Source: Nitrospinaceae bacterium UBA7883 (GTDB lineage Bacteria; Nitrospinota_A; UBA7883). From it: a stretch of 54,815 bases of DNA. The DNA lies in assembly GCA_002500605.1 (NCBI GenBank), contig DLRR01000022.1, positions 1 to 54,815 of the forward strand, in the 5' to 3' direction. Numbering within the stretch: position 1 is the first letter of the stretch; each line of letters begins with the position of its first letter. Below are positions 17,751-26,165 of this stretch, piece by piece. The position numbers were made by a program, and so were the translations under genes. The notes under the pieces were generated by a model. That model was given only the letters and a program-made list of their open reading frames with translations, ran no database searches and was not told the DNA's origin.

Positions 17751-18332
17751 ATGATTGAAGATAAACCAAAGATTGACTTTGTCGATAAGAGGCGTATTAA
17801 AGATGTCGATGATACATGCGATGATGCTGATGAGGCCGACCTTGACCGTGTGCCTACATTTATAGAAGAAATGCAGGGAAAGGTTGAGGCAAGTGATGAA
17901 CGGCTAAAGGAATATATAAGTGCGCATAAAGAGAAAATGGGTGAAATGGACCAGGTAAGGAAACGCTTGGAGGAAGATGTCGAGCGTCGTGCTGAAATTC
18001 GTTTTGGAGAACTTATGGCTGACCTTTTTCCTATTCTCGATGATTTGGATAGGGCCATTAAGGCAGCCAAAGATACCGACCCAAATAACCAGTCACTGGA
18101 AGGTGTGGTAATACTTAGGAATCAATTTTTCGAAGTGCTATCAAATCGAGGCCTCGAGATGATAGATTGCGTAGGTGAACCGTTCGACCCGGAAATGGCC
18201 ACAGCGGTTGCCATAGAACCGGTTAACGACGATAAAAAAGATAACATAGTAGTCGAAATGCTTGCTCCCGGCTTTCGGGTTGGAGAGAGGGTCTTACGGC
18301 ATGCTATGGTGAAAGTTGGTCAGAAAACTTGA
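17751..18332 (+). CDS. grpE: Nucleotide exchange factor GrpE
   Basis: GrpE (193 residues) releases ADP from DnaK. An acidic N-terminal tail and a long coiled coil (about 30-95) precede the conserved core LFPILDDLDRAIKAA (about 86-100) and the C-terminal beta domain with VGEPFDPEMATAVAIE and VVEMLAPGFRVGERVLRHAMVKVG. The start lacks a strong ribosome site. It is followed 12 bases later by dnaJ, and dnaK, normally between them, is missing. No CIRCE inverted repeat was seen upstream, so HrcA control is not evident. Confidence 0.95.
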   Translation: MIEDKPKIDFVDKRRIKDVDDTCDDADEADLDRVPTFIEEMQGKVEASDERLKEYISAHKEKMGEMDQVRKRLEEDVERRAEIRFGELMADLFPILDDLDRAIKAAKDTDPNNQSLEGVVILRNQFFEVLSNRGLEMIDCVGEPFDPEMATAVAIEPVNDDKKDNIVVEMLAPGFRVGERVLRHAMVKVGQKT

Positions 18333-18344
18333 TGGAATACTTAA

Positions 18345-19448
18345 ATGGGAAAACGTGATTATTATAAAGTGCTCGGCGTTGATAAAAATGTTGATGCAAC
18401 TACTTTAAAAAAAGCTTATCGAAAACTTGCAACTAAGTTCCATCCAGATAAAAATCCGGATGATAAGGAATCTGAAGAGAAATTCAAAGAAGCATCTGAA
18501 GCCTATGCGGTTCTTCAAGACAAAGAAAAAAAAGCTCTGTATGACATGTATGGACATGAGGGGTTAAGGCAAAATGGATTTGGCGGGTTCCATGATGTTG
18601 TTACAAGCTTTGGGGATGTGTTCGAAGACTTTTTTGGTATGGGTGGCGAGAGCGGTAGTCGCCGCAGACGGCACGAACAGCCGATGCGTGGCGCTGATCT
18701 TCGTAATGATCTTGAGATCAGTTTTCTTGAAGCAGCTAAGGGTGTGGAGAAACAGGTTCAGATCGAAAAAAACATTATTTGCGAACGTTGTAATGGTTCG
18801 TGTAGCGAACCAAGCAAGAGTACCTCTGTTTGTGCTGACTGCCAAGGCACAGGTAACATAACACGATCTCAAGGATTTTTTTCGATTTCATCAACTTGTC
18901 CGACATGCCGTGGGCGTGGAGAGATTATCAGTAATCCATGTAAAAAGTGCAGTGGCACAGGCCAAGTGTTAGAAGAGAAGACAATTGATTTAAAGGCTCC
19001 GGCGGGAGTAAACGATGGTACCACACTACGTCTGACTGGAGAAGGTGAAGCTGGCAGGAATGGTGGTCCATCTGGAGATCTGTATGTAGTGCTACATGTT
19101 ACGGCACATGAAATCTTTGAACGCCATGATGATGATATTATTGTCGATGTGCCTTTAACTGTTTCTCAGGCCGCTTTAGGGGCTGATATCATGATACCAA
19201 CACTAGATGAAGAAGTAGAAGTTAGTGTCGTGCCTGGAACGCAGTCTGGAGCTTTGCATAGAATATCAGGTATAGGGGTGACGCATCTTAATAATTATGG
19301 TAAAGGTGATCTTATTGTAAGATTTGTGGTTAAGACACCAACGAAGCTAAGTGCGGAGCAGGAAAAACTACTGAGAGATCTTTCTGAGCTTGATGGCTCT
19401 AGTGTAAAGCCACACCAAAAGGGATTTTTTGAAAAGCTAATAAGTTAG
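18345..19448 (+). CDS. dnaJ: Chaperone protein DnaJ
   Basis: This DnaJ (367 residues) stimulates the DnaK ATPase and holds unfolded protein. The J domain carries HPDK at about residues 34-37. The Gly/Phe-rich stretch follows, then four zinc repeats: CERCNGSC, CADCQGTG, CPTCRGRG and CKKCSGTG (about 145-210). The first repeat ends in Cys instead of Gly, a mild deviation. The C-terminal substrate domains are complete. GGA eight bases before the ATG supports the start. It is clearly co-transcribed with grpE. Confidence 0.97.
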   Translation: MGKRDYYKVLGVDKNVDATTLKKAYRKLATKFHPDKNPDDKESEEKFKEASEAYAVLQDKEKKALYDMYGHEGLRQNGFGGFHDVVTSFGDVFEDFFGMGGESGSRRRRHEQPMRGADLRNDLEISFLEAAKGVEKQVQIEKNIICERCNGSCSEPSKSTSVCADCQGTGNITRSQGFFSISSTCPTCRGRGEIISNPCKKCSGTGQVLEEKTIDLKAPAGVNDGTTLRLTGEGEAGRNGGPSGDLYVVLHVTAHEIFERHDDDIIVDVPLTVSQAALGADIMIPTLDEEVEVSVVPGTQSGALHRISGIGVTHLNNYGKGDLIVRFVVKTPTKLSAEQEKLLRDLSELDGSSVKPHQKGFFEKLIS

Positions 19449-19580
19449 ACTACCGCCATCGTGACACGGTACCAATTAAGCGAGTAATCCGAACCAAAAC
19501 TACTAATATTTATTCAAATTATTGACTATATTGCTTTGACTTGTGTTTTAGGTTTTTCTAATAGCATTTTGCAGTAATTT

Positions 19581-19608
19581 CTCCTTGATCCTCATTATTG
19601 CCAAGGAG
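19581..19608. terminator. Intrinsic terminator between dnaJ and nadA
   Basis: CTCCTTG at 19581-19587 pairs with CAAGGAG at 19602-19608 around a 14-base loop, followed by CTTTT. It lies between two convergent genes. The loop is long and the T run short, so strength is uncertain. Confidence 0.45.
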
Positions 19609-19638
19609 CTTTTGCCAACATATACAAGGTGTTTTTTA

Positions 19639-20580
19639 TTATTGATCCCTGGGGACTGCCAGCATTCGGTCGAGCGCACGCTTCGCCTTTTCACGGATTT
19701 TATCTGGGACAGTTATGACGTGTTTAATATCAACTAAGGCATCATAGACGTCCTCAAGTGTTGTTACCTTCATGTTTGGGCATATCATTTCTACTGTGGC
19801 TATATAAAAGTGTTTTTCTGGGTTTTCTTTTCTAAGCCGATATAAAATTCCATCTTCTGTCGCTATAATAAATTTTTGCGCTGCTTCAGATTTACAATAT
19901 TTGTACATACCAGATGTCGATGTTATGTGATCGGCTATGTCCAATACTTCAGGCTGACACTCAGGGTGAGCAACTACTTTTGCATTATGGTGCTGTTGCT
20001 TCATCTCCATTATGGTATTAGCAGTTAGCAGGTGGTGTGTTGGACAAAAGCCTTTCCAGTAATCAACTTTTTTATCTGTATGCCGCTGTATATATTTTGC
20101 CAAATTCATGTCTGGTGTAAAAAACACTTTGTCTTGGGGTAGTGAATTTACAACTGCTAAAGCGTTAGCAGATGTACAGCAGATGTCAGACTCCGCTTTT
20201 ACCTCAGCTGACGAGTTTACGTAAGTCACTATGGGTACATCCGAGCCGATCTCTTTTTTCCGTTGCCGCAGTTTATCGGCGGTTATCATATCGGCCATTG
20301 GACACCCAGCTTCAAGTCTTGGTAGTAATACCGTTTTTTTTGGTGCTAGTATGGCAGCAGACTCTGCCATAAAATGCACTCCACAAAAGAGAATTGTGTC
20401 GGATTCAGTGTCGGCCGCCTGTTGGGCCAAGGCAAGGGAATCGCCCCCTAAGTCTGCTATTTCTTGAATTTCGTCTCGCTGGTAATTATGTGCGAGCATA
20501 ACGGCATTGCGTTGTTTTAATAGCTTACGAACCTCTTGTTGAAGTTCTTTGGTTTCCTTAACGGCCAAACTCATGTCCAT
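19639..20580 (-). CDS. nadA: Quinolinate synthase NadA
   Basis: This is a [4Fe-4S] enzyme that condenses iminoaspartate with dihydroxyacetone phosphate to quinolinate for NAD synthesis. Conserved segments are AHNYQRDEIQEIAD (about 28-41), FCGVHFMAESA, PRLEAGCPMADM, YVNSSAEVKAESDICCTSAN, VFFTPDMNLA, and HPECQPEV with the later CPNMK. The three cluster cysteines are those in AGCPMAD, HPECQP and ICPNM. The length, about 313 residues, fits the short bacterial form. I prefer the ATG at 20580, seven bases after GGG, over an upstream TTG at 20592. No nadB or nadC is adjacent. Confidence 0.96.
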   Translation of the reverse strand: MDMSLAVKETKELQQEVRKLLKQRNAVMLAHNYQRDEIQEIADLGGDSLALAQQAADTESDTILFCGVHFMAESAAILAPKKTVLLPRLEAGCPMADMITADKLRQRKKEIGSDVPIVTYVNSSAEVKAESDICCTSANALAVVNSLPQDKVFFTPDMNLAKYIQRHTDKKVDYWKGFCPTHHLLTANTIMEMKQQHHNAKVVAHPECQPEVLDIADHITSTSGMYKYCKSEAAQKFIIATEDGILYRLRKENPEKHFYIATVEMICPNMKVTTLEDVYDALVDIKHVITVPDKIREKAKRALDRMLAVPRDQ

Positions 20581-20902
20581 AATAAGACCCAAACCTAAAT
20601 TTCGACTTTTTACTCATTCTACACGGTATTCTTTCAACTCACAAATCCCACTTGCTTGGTTGCTAACCGGCTGGTAGGTTTTTTCATTGAATGCGGCTGG
20701 GATGACTGCCTGTACGGACCTAAGCAAGGCCATCCTACTCTTACTCGGTCCACCACAAAGCTAGGCCTTGTTCAATATACATCTAAACTGCATGAACACA
20801 CAAAGTGTTGGAGTAGCAGGTGCTACAGTAAAATTGCGTATACCAAGGCCGCGTAGAGGAGCTACAACCCCTTTAGCAAGTTTTTGTCTGTACTGTTATT
20901 TG
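20581..20902. other. Intergenic region between nadA and the P-II gene
   Basis: Both flanking genes are on the minus strand, so this holds the end of the amt/P-II transcript and the nadA promoter. Short frames occur, but none has a ribosome site or protein-like composition. No RNA gene was recognised. Confidence 0.45.
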
Positions 20903-21241
20903 CTAAAGTGCCACATCTCCACGCTCACCAGTGCGGATTCTTATTGCCTCTTCAACATGGATAACAAAAATTTTACCATCACCAATTTTCCCGGTATTGG
21001 CCGATTCTAATATTTTCTCGATTACCGCTTCAGCAATATCGTCATCAACGACAACTTCTACCTTGACTTTAGGGAGAAAATCTACAACATATTCGGCACC
21101 ACGGTATGTTTCTGTGTGCCCCTTTTGTCGACCAAAACCTTTCACTTCGGTTACATTCATACCTTTTATACCTAAATTGCTTAGCGCTTCTTTCACATCT
21201 TCTAATTTAAAAGGTTTGATAATGCTTTCTATTTTTTTCAT
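20903..21241 (-). CDS. glnK: Nitrogen regulatory protein P-II (GlnK/GlnB)
   Basis: This is a 112-residue P-II protein that senses ATP/ADP and 2-oxoglutarate and blocks the ammonium channel. The start MKKIESIIKPFK at 21241 is the family's own N-terminus; residues added by longer frames are not conserved. The T loop holds YRGAEYVVDFLPK with the uridylylation Tyr (about 51). The C-terminal signature TGKIGDGKIFV is intact. It lies 28 bases downstream of amt, so GlnK is the likelier name, in reversed order to the E. coli glnK-amtB operon. Confidence 0.94.
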   Translation of the reverse strand: MKKIESIIKPFKLEDVKEALSNLGIKGMNVTEVKGFGRQKGHTETYRGAEYVVDFLPKVKVEVVVDDDIAEAVIEKILESANTGKIGDGKIFVIHVEEAIRIRTGERGDVAL

Positions 21242-21269
21242 TTTTGTTATTTCCATTGAAATTGTTATG

Positions 21270-22487
21270 TTATCTGATAGTTTTTTCTGGATAGGCTTCA
21301 ACATTGTGTATGGAAAGGTCTGACCCCATTTGCTCTTCTTTTTCAGAAAGTCTTAGACCAACAAGCGAATCGACTAAGCTATACACTACAAACCCTGCAA
21401 CCATAGCGAATGTAACACCGATAACTGATCCAATTATTTGGGACAATAAACTTACTCCGCCCATTCCCCAGAATATTTTTTGACCGAATATTCCGCAGGC
21501 AATGCCGCCCCAGAGGCCACATAAACCATGTAGTGGCCATACACCTAAAACATCATCGATTTTTAGTTTTTCTTGTTCCCAAACGAATCCTTTTACAAAA
21601 ATAATCCCGGCCACAGCCCCAACAACAAGTGCGCCCATAGGGTGGAATACATCTGAGCCAGAACATACGGCAACTAATCCTGCTAAGGCCCCGTTGTGAA
21701 TAAACCCAGGGTCAAGTCGGGAGATTAAAGTTGAAGAAATGATACCACCAGCCATAGCCATTAAAGAATTTATGGCAACTAGGCCTGATACTCCACTAAG
21801 TCCTTGGGCACTCATAACATTAAAGCCAAACCAACCAATGCATAGCATCCAACTACCAAGAGCCAACATTGGAACGTTACTTACAGGTATAGGATGTGAA
21901 CGGCCATTAATCCATCTGCCAATTCTCGGGCCTAACTTGATTACTCCAGCAAGTGCAATCCAACCTCCAACACCATGAACAACTATTGACCCAGCATAAT
22001 CATGAAAAGGGAAGGCGCCAAAGTTTGCTAACCAAGAGCCATCTTGACCAAGCAAAGTGAATTTGCCCCATACCGTGCTTTCAAAAAGTGGATAGATAAT
22101 TCCAACAAATATAGCTCCACATATGGCTTGTGGCCAGAACCGAGCTCGTTCAGCAATACCACCGGAAATAATAGCAGGGATGGCAGCTGCAAAAGTCATA
22201 AGAAAAAAGAACTTAACGACGCTTAACCCACTGTCAATGTTAGCAATGGATTCAGCGGATATGAGGAACGAGACCCCGTAGGCTATTGGATATCCAATGA
22301 GAAAGTAGATAACAGTTGAAATACTAAAATCGGAAAGAATTTTAACCAAAGCATTAACTTGATTCTTTTCTCTTACCGTACCAACCTCTAAAAAAGCAAA
22401 ACCACCGTGCATTGCGAAAACCATTACAGCTCCAATCATCACAAAAAACACGTCTGCGCTTGATTTAAACACAACAAAATCACTCAT
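21270..22487 (-). CDS. amt: Ammonium transporter Amt
   Basis: This is an inner-membrane ammonium channel of about 405 residues with eleven predicted membrane segments. The family stretches FLEVGTVREKNQVNAL, GGIAERARFWPQ, DYAGSIVVHGVGGW (with one of the pore histidines), LSGVSGLVAINSLMA and VWPLHGLCGLWGGIACGIFG are present. The start is ATG at 22487, right after GGAGAAGGA with good spacing. An upstream extension in the same frame is not supported. It forms an operon with the P-II gene. No sigma54 (GG-N10-GC) promoter was seen upstream. Confidence 0.95.
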   Translation of the reverse strand: MSDFVVFKSSADVFFVMIGAVMVFAMHGGFAFLEVGTVREKNQVNALVKILSDFSISTVIYFLIGYPIAYGVSFLISAESIANIDSGLSVVKFFFLMTFAAAIPAIISGGIAERARFWPQAICGAIFVGIIYPLFESTVWGKFTLLGQDGSWLANFGAFPFHDYAGSIVVHGVGGWIALAGVIKLGPRIGRWINGRSHPIPVSNVPMLALGSWMLCIGWFGFNVMSAQGLSGVSGLVAINSLMAMAGGIISSTLISRLDPGFIHNGALAGLVAVCSGSDVFHPMGALVVGAVAGIIFVKGFVWEQEKLKIDDVLGVWPLHGLCGLWGGIACGIFGQKIFWGMGGVSLLSQIIGSVIGVTFAMVAGFVVYSLVDSLVGLRLSEKEEQMGSDLSIHNVEAYPEKTIR

Positions 22488-22825
22488 TATATATCCTTCT
22501 CCTTCTCGACTTTCAGGCTGAAAAATACCGGCTACTATAATTATATTTTTGAATAGCAAGCATAACAGGCATAAGATATATTACCTTTTATAAAGAAGCA
22601 AGCTGGAGATTTTGACTCACTCAAACAGCGAATAATTGAGCTTGTATTTTGATCGATACTGAACGATACAATTCAAGGAAATAGTTTAATTTCCTGAACA
22701 ATTATGAGAGAATCGTGACGATGATGAGCAAAGTTTTTCACTAGCTCGTATTCATAGTCTTGGTGCTTGTGTGGTTTTAATTAGAAGCCTGATTACTTCT
22801 TTTAAAATGAACTTTCAGGGAGAAG
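22488..22825. other. Divergent region between amt and the first DUF5989 gene
   Basis: A perfect inverted repeat AGGAAAT-N6-ATTTCCT lies near 22677-22696 and could be an operator or weak terminator. Promoters for both directions should be here. No further gene is supported; the only other frame overlaps the DUF5989 gene in another phase. Confidence 0.4.
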
Positions 22826-22984
22826 ATGAAAAGAACTTCAGTAATATTAGAATTCTGGGATTTTCTCAGGGTAAGGAAAAAATTTTGGCTCGCTCCAATT
22901 TTAGCTATTCTGCTGATGTTGAGTGCACTTATTATCTTTGCCGAGGGGTCAGCCATGGCTCCTTTCATTTATACGATATTTTAG
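22826..22984 (+). CDS. DUF5989-family small membrane protein (module A)
   Basis: This 52-residue protein is too short for usual cut-offs. It starts at ATG 22826 just after AGGGAGAAG. The sequence reads EFWDFLRVRKKFW, one membrane helix (LAPILAILLMLSALIIF), then AEGSAMAPFIYTIF. The C-terminal (S/P)AxAPFxYxxF end is the DUF5989 hallmark and is shared with the second copy at 30983. Members accompany NodU/CmcH carbamoyltransferases and SxtJ proteins. Their function is unknown; a membrane partner or anchor for the carbamoyltransferase is a fair guess. Its short distance to the next gene supports co-transcription. Confidence 0.8.
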   Translation: MKRTSVILEFWDFLRVRKKFWLAPILAILLMLSALIIFAEGSAMAPFIYTIF

Positions 22985-23200
22985 TTAGCTCCTAGTGGCA
23001 AAATACGATCAAAAAAACAAAAGTGGTTTTGGTTAGGAACTTGCTTCAAGTCTTTCTCAGTGCGGAATAAATTGTTTTGCAAAGTTTTGCCTGTTTTGTT
23101 GAATCCTGTCCTTTAGATATTTGTTGTTCTAATAACATTGAATTTTTTGATAACTTTGTTTTCAGGTTTTAAGTAATAATTGCTACAAGGAGTACTGATT

Positions 23201-25024
23201 ATTTATATATTAGGTATTTCAGCTTTCTACCACGACTCTGCCGCAGCACTGCTTTGTGATGGAAAAATTGTAGCAGCGGCACAGGAAGAGCGTTTTACCC
23301 GCAAAAAACATGACCCTGAATACCCTCAAAATGCAATCGATTTCTGCCTCAATAAAGCTGGAATAAAGTCATCCGATATTTCGCTTGTTGCTTTCTATGA
23401 CAAGCCATGGATAAAGTTCGAACGATTACTTGAAACTTATCTAATGTATTCTCCAAAGGGGATAAAGTCCTTTTTTAAAGTTGCACCACTATGGCTGAAG
23501 AAAAAGCTTTGGATGAGAGACCATATTTATGATTGCCTAGAAAGTTTTGATGGAAGAATGATTTTCCCAGAACATCATGAGTCCCATGCGGCATCAGCCT
23601 TTTTCCCCTCTCCATTTAAGGAAGCAGCAATAATTACAGTGGACGGGGTTGGTGAATGGACTACTACATCATTTGGTGTGGGTTCAAATAATAAACTTGA
23701 GTTAATGTATGATATTAGTTTTCCACACTCCCTCGGATTGCTATATTCGGCCTTTACTTACTATACCGGTTTTAAAATAAATTCTGGTGAGTACAAGGTG
23801 ATGGGTTTGGCACCATACGGTGAGCCGATATATGTAAACAAAATTCTAGACAACATAATTGACTTGAAAGCTGACGGTTCCTTTAAGCTAAATATGAGTT
23901 ATTTTAATTTCTGTGCTGGACTAACAATGACGTCTGAGAAGTTTCACAACTTATTTGGTGGACCTCCAAGGCAACAGGAATGCCAAATTACGCAAAAGGA
24001 AATGGATTTAGCTCGATCAATCCAAGAAGTTATTGAAGAGGCTATGCTGCGCATTGGGAGACATGTGGCTTCCGAAACAAACCAGCGTAGACTAACCTTG
24101 GCTGGTGGCGTGGCCCTTAACTGTGTAGCTAATGGTAAGCTTTTAAGGCAGGGGGTTTTTGACGAAATTTGGATTCAGCCAGCTGCTGGCGATGCGGGAG
24201 GTGCTTTGGGCGCTGCGCTATTTACATGGCACAAAATTGTTGGCGGTGAACGCAAAGTTGATGGGTCATCTGATTTACAACGAGGGTCGTATCTTGGGCC
24301 TGAATATACTGATAAGTCCATTGAGCGGTTTCTTTTATCCAGAAAAGTGCTATACAAGAAGTGGGATAATAACGACAAAATGCTAGATTATGTTGCCAAA
24401 CATATTGATGAAGGAAAGGTAATTGGATGGTTTCAAGGTGCAATGGAATTTGGACCACGCGCGCTAGGAGCAAGATCTATTCTAGGCGATCCACGCTCTA
24501 ATGAAATGCAGTCTACAATGAACCTTAAAATAAAGTTTCGAGAATCCTTTCGTCCATTTGCACCATCTATTTTACAAGAAAAGGTTAGTGAATACTTTGA
24601 ATTTGATTCAACCAGCCCATATATGTTGATGGTTGCCCCTGTAAAAAATGTTCGCAGGAAAAAGATGACTGATGCTGAAGAGAAACTCTTTGGGATTGAA
24701 AAAATCAATATACCTAGGTCAGATGTCCCGGCCATTACTCATGTGGATTATTCTGCAAGGCTGCAGACGGTGGACGGAGTAGCAAATCCACTGTTTTATG
24801 ACCTAATAAAAAAATTTGAGAAGCGAAGTGGATGTCCGGTTATTATTAACACCTCTTTTAATGTTCGTGGTGAGCCAATTGTGCAAAAACCTGAAGAGGC
24901 ATATATCTGTTTTATGCGAACCCAAATGGATTATCTTGTACTAGGATCCTTCATCTTAGATAAAAAAGAGCAACCAGAATATAAGGACAGTAATCATTGG
25001 GAAAAGGAGTTTGAACTAGACTAA
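23201..25024 (+). CDS. O-carbamoyltransferase, NodU/CmcH family (module A, apparently active)
   Basis: This enzyme joins a Kae1-like ATP/carbamoyl-phosphate domain to a YrdC-like transfer domain, and carbamoylates hydroxyl groups of sugars or antibiotics. It has LGISAFYHDSAAA at the N-terminus (His11), HHESHA with metal-binding His125 and His129, VDGVGEW with Asp148, GGVALN near 306, GDAGGALGAA with Asp331, FGPRALGARSI near 420 and NTSFNVRGEPI near 556. All catalytic motifs look intact. The only usual start in frame is TTG at 23180, but AAGGAG at 23187-23192 is well spaced for ATT at 23201. Residue numbers from ATT match the paralogue at 29154 exactly. I therefore take ATT as the likely start. 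It overlaps SxtJ by one base. Confidence 0.92.
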   Translation: MYILGISAFYHDSAAALLCDGKIVAAAQEERFTRKKHDPEYPQNAIDFCLNKAGIKSSDISLVAFYDKPWIKFERLLETYLMYSPKGIKSFFKVAPLWLKKKLWMRDHIYDCLESFDGRMIFPEHHESHAASAFFPSPFKEAAIITVDGVGEWTTTSFGVGSNNKLELMYDISFPHSLGLLYSAFTYYTGFKINSGEYKVMGLAPYGEPIYVNKILDNIIDLKADGSFKLNMSYFNFCAGLTMTSEKFHNLFGGPPRQQECQITQKEMDLARSIQEVIEEAMLRIGRHVASETNQRRLTLAGGVALNCVANGKLLRQGVFDEIWIQPAAGDAGGALGAALFTWHKIVGGERKVDGSSDLQRGSYLGPEYTDKSIERFLLSRKVLYKKWDNNDKMLDYVAKHIDEGKVIGWFQGAMEFGPRALGARSILGDPRSNEMQSTMNLKIKFRESFRPFAPSILQEKVSEYFEFDSTSPYMLMVAPVKNVRRKKMTDAEEKLFGIEKINIPRSDVPAITHVDYSARLQTVDGVANPLFYDLIKKFEKRSGCPVIINTSFNVRGEPIVQKPEEAYICFMRTQMDYLVLGSFILDKKEQPEYKDSNHWEKEFELD

Positions 25025-25419
25025 TGGCAATTGGGGAAACGCTCCGGGAAGTTAGGAACACATGGATAGGATTTGCCTCCATATTTGCTGTGTTAGCTTC
25101 CATAGCAATGTTTAAAGGCAAAGATTGGCATATTTACCTCTACACAGTCTCAGTATTTTTTGCCTTTTTTGCCATCGTTGCACCAATGGCTCTTATATCG
25201 CTATACCGGTACTGGGTAAAGTTTGCAATGGGTATGGCGTGGTTTAATACACGTTTACTTCTTTGCATTGTTTACTACTTTGTAATTACCCCTTTCGGAC
25301 TAGTTATGCGGATTTTTGGCGCAGACTTGTTGGATGAAAAAATAAATAAAACTACGAAGACCTATTGGAAAAAGAAAGAGCAGCTAACAGAGTTGTCTAG
25401 ATATGAAAAGCAATATTAG
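25024..25419 (+). CDS. SxtJ-family membrane protein
   Basis: This 131-residue membrane protein has three likely helices, at about residues 16-32, 38-60 and 78-102. A charged C-terminus (TTKTYWKKKEQ) follows. It matches the SxtJ family, named from the saxitoxin cluster, whose members nearly always follow a NodU/CmcH-type carbamoyltransferase; the biochemical function is unknown. Its ATG overlaps the carbamoyltransferase stop (TAATG), so the pair is translationally coupled. Together with the DUF5989 gene it completes module A. Confidence 0.85.
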   Translation: MAIGETLREVRNTWIGFASIFAVLASIAMFKGKDWHIYLYTVSVFFAFFAIVAPMALISLYRYWVKFAMGMAWFNTRLLLCIVYYFVITPFGLVMRIFGADLLDEKINKTTKTYWKKKEQLTELSRYEKQY

Positions 25420-25458
25420 CTTACATAACTTAGCACAAAGTGAGGTTTTAAGGCTCTA

Positions 25459-26034
25459 TTAATGGCTTATTCCATGACTACTAAAAGTATTAATAACAGT
25501 TTTGCAGATAATTTTAATATCGAATAATATGCCCTTATTGTCAAAGTAGTGGCGTTCCAGTTGAACTTTCTGTGAGATAGATAATTCGTCTCGACCATTT
25601 ATCTGTGCCCAGCCAGTGAGACCAGGTACAAGTTCGTTTATGCCATATTTATCACGCAATAATACTAGGTCATCCTGATTGAAAAGGGCAGGGCGTGGTC
25701 CAACAAAACTCATATCACCGTAAAGAATGTTCCAAATCTGCGGAATCTCGTCAATGCTACTTTTGCGAAGAAATCCACCAATTGGAGTAAGGTATTCGGC
25801 ATAATCTGTCATGAGGTGTGTTGCAACTTGTGGTGTGTCAACTTGCATTGTTCGAAATTTAGCCATATGAAAAGTTGTTCCACCACGACCCTTTCTTTTT
25901 GACCAATATATAATTGGTCCTTTCGAAGTGACCTTAATTGATATTGATACGGCAATTACCACTGGAACAACTAATGGTATTAGCGCAAGTGAGAGTGTAA
26001 TGTCGAATAATCGTTTCATTTTACAGTAATTCAT
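25459..26034 (-). CDS. Monotopic phosphoglycosyl transferase (PglC/WcaJ-type sugar transferase)
   Basis: It transfers a sugar phosphate to undecaprenyl phosphate, the first membrane step of polysaccharide synthesis. The 191-residue length is the minimal catalytic form, like PglC. A re-entrant hydrophobic helix (about 10-30) precedes SKGPIIYWSKRKGRGG and KFRTM. Then come the catalytic Asp-Glu pair in SSIDEIPQIWNILYGDMSFVGPRP (about 95-115) and PGLTGWAQINGR. An internal ATG at 26019 would give MKRLFD and is an equal candidate start. It points away from both neighbours, so it may be its own unit. Confidence 0.92.
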   Translation of the reverse strand: MNYCKMKRLFDITLSLALIPLVVPVVIAVSISIKVTSKGPIIYWSKRKGRGGTTFHMAKFRTMQVDTPQVATHLMTDYAEYLTPIGGFLRKSSIDEIPQIWNILYGDMSFVGPRPALFNQDDLVLLRDKYGINELVPGLTGWAQINGRDELSISQKVQLERHYFDNKGILFDIKIICKTVINTFSSHGISH

Positions 26035-26165
26035 TGTTGGCTGTTGTGTATAATAACATGGTGACCCGATATTGCTGGCCTAGTAAACCAGACTTCTCTG
26101 GTATAGGTTATGATATTTTAGGCGAGAAGTTACAGTGTTGTGCTTTAGATTAACTCAAAAAACCT

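Noticed and set aside
22488..22700. Sigma54 promoter for amt
   Set aside because: No GG-N10-GC pair with proper flanks was found on the minus strand.
22771..22995. A 74-codon frame over the first DUF5989 gene
   Set aside because: It overlaps the DUF5989 gene in another phase and its product has no protein-like pattern.
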